Shown here: piece after piece, positions 8,976 through 17,034 of the stretch
How positions within the stretch are numbered: the stretch's first letter is position 1
How the letters are laid out: each line of letters opens with the position of its first letter
Assembly: GCA_041664345.1 (NCBI GenBank)
Contig: JBAYKX010000020.1
Span: 17,768 to 81,767, forward strand
DNA length: 64,000 nt
Direction of reading: 5' to 3'
Source: GWE2-40-63 sp041664345
Lineage (GTDB): Bacteria > Bacteroidota > Bacteroidia > Bacteroidales > SZUA-534
Notes under the pieces: generated by a model
The model's database searches: none
Seen by the model: only the letters and a program-made list of their open reading frames with translations
What the model was told of the DNA's origin: nothing
Made by a program: the position numbers and the translations under genes

Positions 8976-10442
8976 TTATGTATTTGCCTGTAACGAAGCA
9001 TTGATAATTTCCCTAAACCTTCCGGTGGTCAGGCCTTCCGATTCAAAAATAATATCGTCGCGGTTGTGGTTGTTTAATAGTGTTATAACTGTTTGGTACT
9101 GTTTTTTTGCTGATTTAACATTTCCGCGTTGCTGGTAAATATTGCCTAAAGAATAATAGGCAAGAATAAAGTCGGTATCGAGATATATGGCACGCTTTAG
9201 TGATGCTATGGCATCGTCGAACCGGTTGTTTTCCTTTAGGATTGTTGCGTACAGATAATGCAACCGCAGGTCGGTTTTATTGGCTGCAATTGCTTTTTCG
9301 CATAATTTTAATGCTTCCGTTAGTTTTCCCCGGTTGGCATAATCCTTTATCAACAGTAACTGTTCCTCGGGTGTTTGCTCCGTTTTACTGAGTTTGCCGG
9401 TTGCACTTGGATAATTGCCTTGCAGGTATGGTTTTAAAGATTCTTCATAAACCGGAACAATTTGTTCCTGTATCCCTGCCGGCACAAAGGCCTCTTTTCC
9501 TATTTCATGGGGTTTGGGTAACGGTTTAAACAATACTGGTTCAACTGAGGTCCCATATAAGGGAAAATCGCTATGTTTTTTTACTTTAGGAGTATCCTTT
9601 TGGTACAACATCATACCCGAGATATTTATTGGCACAAAGTCGGGAAAGTTCTGCATCGATAGCTCGCTTGCCGAAACTACCAGATAACCACCTTGTACCA
9701 ACGAATTATACAATCCCCGCACAACTTGCCTGAAACGGTCCTGTGTGAAATACATCAATACGTTCCGGCAATAAATTATATCCATTGCGTTGGTATTATT
9801 AAGCACCGATGGATATATATCTTCGGCCAGGTTCAGATACTCGAATTTCACCATGTCCTTAATCCGAGGGATAATCTCGAACCTATGATTTGGTTTTTTA
9901 ACAAAGTAATCATCCTTTAACCATTGGGGCGCACCCCGGAATGACCATTGGCCATATTCCCCCGCTTTTGCTTTATGAAAAATCCGCGGATTAATATCTG
10001 TGGCAATAATTGATATATCCCATTCTTTAATATCGGGTATCGTCCGGTTTAAAGCAATTGCAATAGAATAAGGTTCTTCGCCGGTTGAGCACCCTGCACT
10101 CCATATCCGTATCCGCTTCTCTCCTTTTTGTTTTTTATGAATTAGCTTTGGGATAATAACTTGTTCCAGAGCTTCAAAAGTTTGTGGTTCGCGCCAAAAA
10201 TAGGTTTCGTTAACGGTAAGGTTAGCAGCCAGTATTTCAATACTCTCGCGGGTAAGGGGCGAGGTAATAATAAACCGGATGAACTCTTGCACATCGTTAT
10301 ACCCGAACTCTTTTGCTGCAGTTTTTATGTTACGCTCCAAATCGGCCCAACGCTCTTTTGGGAAATTCAGCGCCAGATTAGTGGTAATAAAAGCGCTTAG
10401 CTGGGATATAGTATCTTCGGGAAGAGTAAGTTTCATTTTCAA
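8976..10442 (-). CDS. cheR: CheR-type chemoreceptor methyltransferase with C-terminal TPR repeats (FrzF/WspC-like)
   Basis: This 488-residue protein combines an all-helical CheR N-domain (about 10-75), a SAM-dependent methyltransferase domain (about 80-285) and a C-terminal TPR region (about 355-475). Visible motifs are NETYFWREP, the SAM-binding SAGCSTGEEPYS, ATDIN and YCRNVLMYF. The TPR region includes LHYLYATILKENNRFDDAI and YYSLGNIYQQRGNV. It methylates glutamates on receptors with S-adenosylmethionine. CheR-TPR fusions mark Frz- and Wsp-like pathways, where the TPRs regulate the methyltransferase. Its ATG overlaps the end of the upstream cheW by 4 bp, which indicates translational coupling. 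Confidence 0.95.
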   Translation of the reverse strand: MKMKLTLPEDTISQLSAFITTNLALNFPKERWADLERNIKTAAKEFGYNDVQEFIRFIITSPLTRESIEILAANLTVNETYFWREPQTFEALEQVIIPKLIHKKQKGEKRIRIWSAGCSTGEEPYSIAIALNRTIPDIKEWDISIIATDINPRIFHKAKAGEYGQWSFRGAPQWLKDDYFVKKPNHRFEIIPRIKDMVKFEYLNLAEDIYPSVLNNTNAMDIIYCRNVLMYFTQDRFRQVVRGLYNSLVQGGYLVVSASELSMQNFPDFVPINISGMMLYQKDTPKVKKHSDFPLYGTSVEPVLFKPLPKPHEIGKEAFVPAGIQEQIVPVYEESLKPYLQGNYPSATGKLSKTEQTPEEQLLLIKDYANRGKLTEALKLCEKAIAANKTDLRLHYLYATILKENNRFDDAIASLKRAIYLDTDFILAYYSLGNIYQQRGNVKSAKKQYQTVITLLNNHNRDDIIFESEGLTTGRFREIINASLQANT

Positions 10443-10888
10443 CCGATATAATGTGTTTCTTGCATTACTTTCTGCTCGTCGATAGCCATAACAATATTAT
10501 TTTCAACCTTGGCAATGCCCAACAGGTAATCTGTACAAGGCAGTGTTTTTTCAGTATCTACTATTTCACAGCATCCAAGCTTATGGATACCGGTAACCGA
10601 GTCAACTATAAAAGCAGCTTGCTGCTCATTTATTCGTACAATAATAAGCTGATCGGATAGCTCAATCGGGCATACAGGCAGGTTAAATAGTTTGCGTATA
10701 TTAACAACCTGTATTACCCTGCCATGGAAATTAATTACACCCATAACAATTTGAGGGGCCTTTGGCAGTAAAGTAATTTCCACAATAGGGATAACACGTT
10801 CAACAACCGATAAATTCAACGCATAACGCTGTTCATCGAGGTTGAAGAGAACAATTGTTTGGTTTTCAATATTTTTGGAATTGTTCAT
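10439..10888 (-). CDS. cheW: CheW coupling protein (first gene of the Frz/Wsp-like operon)
   Basis: This is a single CheW domain of 149 residues. Typical segments are the first barrel (VLFNLDEQRYALNLSVVERV), LPKAPQIVMGVINFHGRVIQ and AAFIVDSVTGI. It bridges receptors and CheA. It overlaps cheR by 4 bp and heads the set cheW-cheR-cheW-mcp-cheA-cheB-hybrid kinase. Two CheWs per pathway are normal for Frz (FrzA, FrzB) and Wsp (WspB, WspD). Because the other cheW is frameshifted, this may be the only working coupling protein of the operon. Confidence 0.94.
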   Translation of the reverse strand: MNNSKNIENQTIVLFNLDEQRYALNLSVVERVIPIVEITLLPKAPQIVMGVINFHGRVIQVVNIRKLFNLPVCPIELSDQLIIVRINEQQAAFIVDSVTGIHKLGCCEIVDTEKTLPCTDYLLGIAKVENNIVMAIDEQKVMQETHYIG

Positions 10889-11009
10889 TGTATCCTTCTA
10901 TTCATTGCGATATAAGTTTAACTATCAAATTTGCAACTGAGGCCTTCCATGGCCGCAATACAGGTTCAGTTTGTTTGGGCTTTAAACTGTCAAGGAATCA
11001 TTGAGAACT

Positions 11010-11258
11010 TTAAATCAATTCACCTGCTTCCACAAATTTTTGCAAATAAGGCAGTAAAACTTTTAACTGTCCTTGCGTCAGGTGCATTCGGGCATTTACA
11101 TGTTTCCCGTTAATGTCTTTATCAACCCCCAACCATATTTTATTTTCTACTGCGGCGTTACTCTTTTGTAAGCTGCATTGTTGTTTGTAATTGTCTTCGA
11201 ACGAAATTTTGGTTAACCCTTTATCCAAGGCAATATTTGTATTAGCAATAGTGTTCAT
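11010..11258 (-). CDS. Small protein of unknown function (82 aa)
   Basis: I do not recognise this gene. It encodes 82 residues with no signal peptide or membrane segment. The N-terminal half is polar (ISFEDNYKQQCSLQKSNAAVENKI) and the C-terminal half is predicted helical (ARMHLTQGQLKVLLPYLQKF). It has its own spacers on both sides. Gene-like composition and a sensible ATG are the only support. Confidence 0.55.
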   Translation of the reverse strand: MNTIANTNIALDKGLTKISFEDNYKQQCSLQKSNAAVENKIWLGVDKDINGKHVNARMHLTQGQLKVLLPYLQKFVEAGELI

Positions 11259-11409
11259 AACAATCCTTTTAAATATTTTAACTCGATTACTTATTAATCA
11301 TATTTGAAGGATTGATCTCGCTTTTTCAAATACTATACTTAATAACGGGATAAATTATCGTATTTTGTTTAATTTGGATAAAACCCGAATCTCCAAAGCC
11401 TTCAATTTT

Positions 11410-11465
11410 CCCCGTCCTTGGTTAGGCCGGCCCACCAGCCAATCCAAATAATCAAACGGACGGGG
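11410..11465. other. Structured intergenic element with closing CCCCGTCC/GGACGGGG stem
   Basis: An 8-bp perfect stem (11410-11417 with 11458-11465) encloses about 40 nt. The enclosed part holds a second complementary pair (TTGGTT with AATCCA) and a GC-rich core (GGCCGGCC). It lies between the 82-residue gene and the CBM48-like gene. It has no long T tract, so it could be an attenuator, a small structured RNA or a repeat remnant. Confidence 0.4.
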
Positions 11466-11535
11466 TAATTGATGTGAGTTAATTTAATCCATTCTGAAAT
11501 CAAATCCTGTTCATAGTAGGCTAGTTGTTTTATTC

Positions 11536-11841
11536 CTAAACAATTACTACCGAATTTTCGCTTTTAAATTCGTTTTGCACTTGCTTATCTGCATCGGGTT
11601 CGTTCTGCCATATACGGCCATCAATAAGATATTTGAACTGGTATTCCCTGTCTTTTTTAAGGTCAATGGAAACTGAAAACTCTCCGCCTTTGAGTTTTTT
11701 CATGGGTGTGCTTTCAATGTCCCAATTGTTAAAGTCACCAGCCAGGTTCACTTGGCTTACATTGCTAGTAATGTCGTTAGCCAGTTTAAAAGTTACTTTA
11801 CATACTGGTTTTGTTTCGTTGTACTGTTTTTTTAAGCTCAT
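11536..11841 (-). CDS. Stand-alone glycogen-binding (CBM48/AMPK-beta-like) domain protein
   Basis: The 101-residue product is almost entirely one early-set beta-sandwich domain of the CBM48 / isoamylase-N / AMPK glycogen-binding type. Recognisable parts are VNLAGDFNNWD, the turn LKGGEFSVSIDLKKDREYQF and KYLIDGRIWQNEPDA. These domains bind alpha-glucans, and here the domain is not attached to a catalytic module. It lies one small gene away from a starch/glycogen-synthase-like glycosyltransferase at 12212-13498, so it may target that enzyme or another to glycogen. The fold call is solid; the partner is inferred. Confidence 0.85.
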   Translation of the reverse strand: MSLKKQYNETKPVCKVTFKLANDITSNVSQVNLAGDFNNWDIESTPMKKLKGGEFSVSIDLKKDREYQFKYLIDGRIWQNEPDADKQVQNEFKSENSVVIV

Positions 11842-11965
11842 GATGTTTAATTTTAATATAATATAATATTGGGTTGCATTATTTTATACTCCGTATCAAT
11901 GAATCTGTTTTAGGATAGCCTTACATTCAGCAAACCTGAATTCAGACACCCTTACGGCTAATATC

Positions 11966-12175
11966 CTAAAAAAAATGAGTGTATAGTTTTTCATCGTTAC
12001 CCTGTAGAAATGGAAATTTTACACTTTCGTCAACTTTTTTACTTTTCTTTAGGCGGTTTGCCATTTCCAAGTAAATTCTATCCTCACTGTAATATTCCTC
12101 TTTAAGTGAATCCGAATTATGAATTGCTTCTTTTTTAGTCAACAGGTCTGTTTTCAAAATGTGTTCTGTTCTCAT
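11966..12175 (-). CDS. Small charged protein of unknown function (69 aa)
   Basis: The product is 69 residues, lysine- and glutamate-rich, with no membrane segment (MRTEHILKTDLL at the start, EMANRLKKSKKVDESVKF in the middle). It sits 36 bp after the glycosyltransferase in the same direction, so it is probably co-transcribed with it and with the CBM48-like gene. I do not recognise a family. Confidence 0.5.
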   Translation of the reverse strand: MRTEHILKTDLLTKKEAIHNSDSLKEEYYSEDRIYLEMANRLKKSKKVDESVKFPFLQGNDEKLYTHFF

Positions 12176-12211
12176 AATAAATGTTTTAGAATTATTATTC
12201 GTGTAATTTTG

Positions 12212-13498
12212 TTAAGCAACTTGGTAGTAAACCGCTTTAATTTTTGCTGCTGCTTTGTCCCATGTAAGCTGGTTAACTTCCTTTTTGCTGTAATTTTTCA
12301 AATGGTTCGCTAACGAGGTATAATTTAGCACCCCGTAAATGGCATTTGCCAAAGCCTCAACATCCCAGAAATCAACCTTTATGGCATGTTTTATTACTTC
12401 CGACACCCCCGATTGTTTCGATATAATTACCGGTACATTGCACTGCATGGCCTCTAGCGGGGAAATGCCAAATGGTTCCGAAACCGAGGGCATAATATAT
12501 AAATCGCTCATGGCGTACATACGATAAACATCGTTGCCTTTTAAGAACCCGGTAAAATGAAATTTATCGGAAATATTTAACCGGGCGGCATATTTTACCA
12601 TGTCTTGCATTAAGTCGCCACTGCCTGCCATAACAAACCTAACGTTATCCATTTTTTGCAAAACCAGGTGGGCTGCTTTTACAAAATATTCAGGACCTTT
12701 TTGTTTGGTAATTCGCCCCAAAAAAGTCACTATTTTATCGGTTGTCCCCAGCTTCCATAGATTTTTAACGGAACTGTTATCGGTTAGTTCAACGCCGTTG
12801 TGTACTGTCACTACTCTTGATGCGGGTATCTTATATTTATTGATAACAATATTGCGGGTAAAATCGCTTACAGTTATTACCTTATCGGCAATGGCCATTC
12901 CCTTTTGTTCAATGTCATATACCTGGCGGTTGTGGTTTTCGCCGCACCGGTCGTATTCCGTAGCATGAACATGTACCACTAGGGGTTTGCCCGATACTTT
13001 TTTAGCTTCAATGCCGGCAGGGTAGGTTAGCCAGTCGTGTGCATGGATAACATCAAATTGTTCCTTACGGGCCAGCTCCGAGGCTACTACTCCGTATCGC
13101 GATATTTCGGCAAATAAGCTGTTTCCGTACTGTCCACTGAACCCAAGTTTCCCCCGCGAAGCATTTCTAACTGTTCTGGCTAATTTTTCTTGTTGTTCGA
13201 ATAAGGTTTTTTCGAATTGCTCAGGGGTTGTATAGGCTGAAATATGCTGGTTAAATTCATAAAACTTGCTCATTTCTAAATACTTCTGCTTTGCTATAAT
13301 TTCGTGGGAGAGTTCCACTTCGCTGGCTCCAATAAACTTCATGCCTTGTGTGTTTTCGTCGCCATAAGCTTTGGGTACAACAAAAGTGAGGTTAATATCA
13401 TTGAAGGAAACCAATCCCTTGGCCATGCCTTGACAAGCGGTACCCAGCCCACCTGAGATGTTGGGAGGAAACTCCCAGCCAAACATTAATACTTTCAT
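12212..13498 (-). CDS. GT-B glycosyltransferase, glycogen/starch synthase-like (GT4/GT5 type)
   Basis: This 428-residue enzyme has the N-terminal signature of bacterial and archaeal glycogen synthases (MFGWEFPPNISGGLGTACQG; the GGLG loop binds ADP/UDP). The first Rossmann domain contains FDVIHAHDWLTYPAG. The second contains FLGRITKQKGPEYFVKAA and the sugar-nucleotide site SEPFGISPLEAMQCNVPVI, with the conserved glutamates. It transfers a sugar from a nucleotide donor, probably glucose onto an alpha-glucan. The nearby CBM48-like protein supports a glycogen role. Donor and acceptor cannot be read from sequence. Confidence 0.88.
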   Translation of the reverse strand: MKVLMFGWEFPPNISGGLGTACQGMAKGLVSFNDINLTFVVPKAYGDENTQGMKFIGASEVELSHEIIAKQKYLEMSKFYEFNQHISAYTTPEQFEKTLFEQQEKLARTVRNASRGKLGFSGQYGNSLFAEISRYGVVASELARKEQFDVIHAHDWLTYPAGIEAKKVSGKPLVVHVHATEYDRCGENHNRQVYDIEQKGMAIADKVITVSDFTRNIVINKYKIPASRVVTVHNGVELTDNSSVKNLWKLGTTDKIVTFLGRITKQKGPEYFVKAAHLVLQKMDNVRFVMAGSGDLMQDMVKYAARLNISDKFHFTGFLKGNDVYRMYAMSDLYIMPSVSEPFGISPLEAMQCNVPVIISKQSGVSEVIKHAIKVDFWDVEALANAIYGVLNYTSLANHLKNYSKKEVNQLTWDKAAAKIKAVYYQVA

Positions 13499-13932
13499 AA
13501 TTTTTTTTAGTGTTTAATTTGTCCTTATTCTATTTTAGCAGATCGGAAGAATTAACACGTTTTACTATTTGGCTATAAGCAAGACAGCTTTATTTTAAGC
13601 ATTTTGCTTTTAAGCGAGAGTAAGTGTAAGAGAGAACGAGAAATTAGAATATTCTTATAACCTTTTTTAGGTAAATTTTAAGGGAATGTAATTTACAACA
13701 ATTATGCGCTTATTTAAAATATAATTTCTTATTTTGGTCAAATTGTTATATGATATAAAACATGCATTTGAAGTTTTTATTAACATGTTAAAATAAATGA
13801 TGTTTATAAATAAAGTGACTACATAGTTCTATTATGACATAAATTACCTGCTGTGTCAATGTTTTGCTACGTCCACAAATTGTTAGTCAGAATTATTTAC
13901 TAATTCTACTTACACTATTTATAGTCTCAGAA
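13499..13932. other. AT-rich intergenic region, no gene seen
   Basis: These 434 bases are strongly AT-rich and have no credible ORF or strong hairpin. They should contain the promoter of the minus-strand glycosyltransferase in the part near 13500. No clear TAnnTTTG match with a correctly spaced TTTG was found. Confidence 0.5.
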
Positions 13933-15063
13933 TTAAAAGGTAATTTGAAGTTGTAATGCTGCAAAGTTATTGTCAATACTGCTTCCTTCTTCGTCTTTAA
14001 ATGTATAGGCAACCTGAAGGGTCGCATTTTGATTGATAAAATAATTGACCCCCAGGGTGATGTTGGTTGAAATATTGTCGCTTATATCCAAATTCATGTC
14101 ATAAGAATCGTATCGCCCGGCTACTTGTATTTTGTTTGGTAATACAAATGCAGCTAGTTGTGCATAATAACCCGATTTTTCTACTTTTCCATCGGTAAAA
14201 GCAATGTATTCTGCCGTTAAGTTGAAAATTTTATAGGTGTAGCTTAATTCACCAGCAAGCCGTTGTCTCTTACCCAATTGTTCAGAAGCCGTTTTGTTGT
14301 TTATGGTTAATGAGTCAGGAGTCCAACCTGAAATAAACGAACCGCCTAAATCAAGTCCTTTAATGGGATGAAGTACAATTCGACCAACTAAGTCTTTTGC
14401 ATCATTCAAATCCGATTTATTAATACCCGATCCATTAAAAACACCTAAACGGTATTCAATAAATTTAAGGTCATTGATAGGCAGGAAACTTCCGAAAACC
14501 GAAATACCTATATCACGCCCGTTGTTATCACCCAAAACGTCGCCTTTGCGGGATGTGCAGGCCTCAACCACTTGTGACCTATCAGCCAATACTAATTTTG
14601 TATTTGAAGTAATATTGTTTAACGAAACAGGCAACAACTGCTGACCAATGGTAAAATTAAACTTTTCGTTAATTTTAAGTTCGGCATATACATCTATGAT
14701 TTTTGGGGAACTAGCAAATTCAGTCTGCATACGGTAGCTCAAATAAGGAGTAATTGCCCCTTTAATATCAACATAAGCACGACGAATATCAAACCCATCT
14801 ACTTTGCCATCTTCATCAAAGTGCTGATAACGCATGTGTCCGTAACCACCAATTTGTAAAGCTTTACTGGAAGTTATCTGGAACAATTTTTTCTTTGCAT
14901 CCTCTTCCTGCTGTTTAATGGAAGCATCAGCCCTTAATGAATCAACTTGTCCTTGCTTTAACGTACCGCTTCTCACTAAAACGTTTAATATGTCATTCGT
15001 TGTTTGCGATTTAACGAATAAACCTATTGTTAAGAGTGCTGTTAAAATGTAAATATTTTTCAT
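13933..15063 (-). CDS. Outer-membrane porin, OprO/OprP (phosphate-selective porin) type
   Basis: The 376-residue product starts with a signal peptide (MKNIYILTALLTIGLFVKSQ). A short helical, coiled segment follows (DILNVLVRSGTLKQGQVDSL and nearby residues). A long beta-barrel begins at about residue 70: GGYGHMRYQHF, DIRRAYVDIKGAITPYLSYR, repeated amphipathic strands, and a C-terminal strand ending in aromatic QLQITF. This layout fits Bacteroidota porins of the O/P superfamily. It would admit anions or small solutes; the substrate is unknown. It follows the terminator of the receptor at 15180-16859, so it is probably a separate transcript. Confidence 0.88.
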   Translation of the reverse strand: MKNIYILTALLTIGLFVKSQTTNDILNVLVRSGTLKQGQVDSLRADASIKQQEEDAKKKLFQITSSKALQIGGYGHMRYQHFDEDGKVDGFDIRRAYVDIKGAITPYLSYRMQTEFASSPKIIDVYAELKINEKFNFTIGQQLLPVSLNNITSNTKLVLADRSQVVEACTSRKGDVLGDNNGRDIGISVFGSFLPINDLKFIEYRLGVFNGSGINKSDLNDAKDLVGRIVLHPIKGLDLGGSFISGWTPDSLTINNKTASEQLGKRQRLAGELSYTYKIFNLTAEYIAFTDGKVEKSGYYAQLAAFVLPNKIQVAGRYDSYDMNLDISDNISTNITLGVNYFINQNATLQVAYTFKDEEGSSIDNNFAALQLQITF

Positions 15064-15105
15064 AATTGGCTATAAATGAGTTAAAAAAAATAGATTTTTT
15101 GATTT

Positions 15106-15136
15106 AAAAAAACCACTCCCATTTTACCGGGAGTGG
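15106..15136 (-). terminator. Rho-independent terminator after the 15180-16859 chemoreceptor
   Basis: Read on the minus strand, a perfect 8-bp stem CCACTCCC/GGGAGTGG with an 8-nt loop is followed directly by seven T residues. It lies 44 bp beyond the receptor stop codon and closes chemosensory module A. Confidence 0.9.
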
Positions 15137-15179
15137 AAATGCACAGTGATTTAGGGGTCAGCTGTTGCATGAAGTATTT

Positions 15180-16859
15180 TTACATCTTTTCAAAATTACT
15201 ATCTTCTGTTTCGTCGTGGAACATATTTAATTTAGTGCCTTTTTGCTGAGCAGTTGATTCCGATGTTTTAGTTTGTATATGTGCCACTTTGGTGTGTTGG
15301 TTTGCATGTTGCATGTTAGGTTTTTTTAATTGCGTTTTGTTTTTCCGTTGGTTTGTATTTCCAATGTTGAAAAAAGATACAATCTCCTTTAACTGTTCTG
15401 CTTGTCCGGCCAATTCCTCAGCACCCGAAGCTAATTCTTCCGATGCGGCAGCGTTTTGCTGTGTAACCGTGTTCAATTGCTGGATGGCACTGTTAATTTG
15501 GTCGGCACCGTTGTTTTGTTCCTGCGAGGCTGCTGCAATTTCTTGTACCAGCTTAGCTGTTTTTTGAATTTCGGGGGTTAAATCGGCCATTAATTTACCA
15601 GCTCCTTCAGTAACTTCCACACTGCTTTTCGACAAAATTCCGATTTCATCGGCTGCAATTTTGCTACGTTCAGCCAGTTTGCGTACTTCGGCTGCCACCA
15701 CGGCAAAGCCACGTCCTTGTTCACCGGCACGGGCATCTTCAACAGCGGCATTCAATGCTAAAATGTTGGTTTGAAAAGCTATGTCGTTAATAATGGTAAT
15801 TTTTTGTGCAATTTCTTTAATGGAAACTAAGCTCTCCTTCGATGCCATGCCCACTTTGTTTACGCCATCGAGGGCAATGGTTGATATTTTGTCGGTTTGC
15901 AAAGCATTATCGGTATTCTGCAAAATATTGCTGGTCATCTCTTCCATCGATGAGCTAACCTCTTCGGTTGATGAGGCTTGTTCTGAAGCACCTTGTGACA
16001 TTTGTTGCGAAGTAGCACTCATTTGATTGCTGGCATCGGCAATGTTGTCGGCGCCGTTCATAATGCTTTCCACTACCTCTTTTAATTTATCGGTCATGGC
16101 AATTAACGAAACTGCCAGTTGGCCTACTTCATCTTTTTGGTACACATCTAACTGGGCAGTTAAGTCGCCATTGGCCAGTTTGTCGGCAAATACTACCCCT
16201 TTGGCCAAAGGTTTGGTAATACCCTTGGAAATTACAACCCCAATTATTATGGCAAAAACCATGGCAATTAAACTAATGGTTGTCATAAGTGTAATTGCCA
16301 ATGTTGCAATTGCAGTGTTATCATTATCGCATTCTTTTCCAAATTCCACCTTGTGTTGCTCCAAGGCCTCCAATTCTTCGGTAACTTTACTGTTAACTTC
16401 ATAGGCATCGCCCTTCATTAGCGCTACAGCCGATTTAATATCACCGGCTTCCACAAATTTTTTCATTTGGGGAATGTACGACAGGTATTTATCGAGGTTA
16501 TTCTCCAATTCTTTCATGCTGGCATGTTCCTTTTCGGCAACAAACGTAGCATCCAAATCTGCTGCGGCTTCGTCGAACTCCTTTTTGTGCATAAAAATAC
16601 GGTCGTAGTAACCTTGTTGCTTCTGTGCATTTTCTTCATAAATAAAATCGCGCACATTTATCCTAACCCTTTGGTAGGCTTGATTCATTGTACTTATATC
16701 TTCTAAAGGAATTATTGCTTTTTGGTACATTAAGGTACCTTCATCTTCAACTACTTTTATTTTTGAGATACCAAAGAAACCAACTATTGCGGTAATTACT
16801 GCTAGCAAAACATAGCTAACTAATAATTTAGTCCCGATTTTAACGTCACTTAGTTTCAT
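15180..16859 (-). CDS. Methyl-accepting chemotaxis protein of module A
   Basis: This 559-residue receptor has TM1 (10-31), a helical extracytoplasmic sensor (32-184, four-helix-bundle type), TM2 (about 186-212), HAMP (213-266) and a signalling domain (290-500). From about residue 285 it is nearly identical to the receptors at 19706-21649 and 24260-25981, while the sensor parts differ. At the signalling tip it reads NAAVEDARAGEQGRG, where the other receptors have EAARAG; the Ala-to-Asp change is one base (GCT to GAT). The C-terminus has a linker rich in K, Q and T and then the tail LNMFHDETEDSNFEKM, shared with its paralogues. A 175-bp spacer separates it from the upstream carbonic anhydrase gene. 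Confidence 0.95.
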   Translation of the reverse strand: MKLSDVKIGTKLLVSYVLLAVITAIVGFFGISKIKVVEDEGTLMYQKAIIPLEDISTMNQAYQRVRINVRDFIYEENAQKQQGYYDRIFMHKKEFDEAAADLDATFVAEKEHASMKELENNLDKYLSYIPQMKKFVEAGDIKSAVALMKGDAYEVNSKVTEELEALEQHKVEFGKECDNDNTAIATLAITLMTTISLIAMVFAIIIGVVISKGITKPLAKGVVFADKLANGDLTAQLDVYQKDEVGQLAVSLIAMTDKLKEVVESIMNGADNIADASNQMSATSQQMSQGASEQASSTEEVSSSMEEMTSNILQNTDNALQTDKISTIALDGVNKVGMASKESLVSIKEIAQKITIINDIAFQTNILALNAAVEDARAGEQGRGFAVVAAEVRKLAERSKIAADEIGILSKSSVEVTEGAGKLMADLTPEIQKTAKLVQEIAAASQEQNNGADQINSAIQQLNTVTQQNAAASEELASGAEELAGQAEQLKEIVSFFNIGNTNQRKNKTQLKKPNMQHANQHTKVAHIQTKTSESTAQQKGTKLNMFHDETEDSNFEKM

Positions 16860-16918
16860 AATATTTAGTTTTAATTGTGGTTATATTCTTAATTTATTGC
16901 GTTAACTTGATTCGGCTA

Positions 16919-16995
16919 GTGAGGGTGTGACTTTTTAACTATCAGCAACTTAACTAATGTATAAAGCGATACTAAAATGGAGAGTCACGCCCTCA
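16919..16995. repeat. Inverted repeat between carbonic anhydrase and receptor
   Basis: GTGAGGGTGTGACT at 16919-16932 is complementary to AGTCACGCCCTCAC at 16982-16995, 14 positions with one G-T pair, around a 49-nt AT-rich loop. No T tract follows on the minus strand, so it is either a processing/stability hairpin that lowers downstream mcp expression or a small MITE-like insertion. Confidence 0.55.
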
Positions 16996-17034
16996 CTCGC
17001 AATTGATTGGTAGTTTATCTGTAGATTTAAGGTG

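Noticed and set aside
16919..16995. Rho-independent terminator after the carbonic anhydrase gene
   Set aside because: The loop is 49 nt long and no T tract follows on the minus strand, so I list it only as an inverted repeat.
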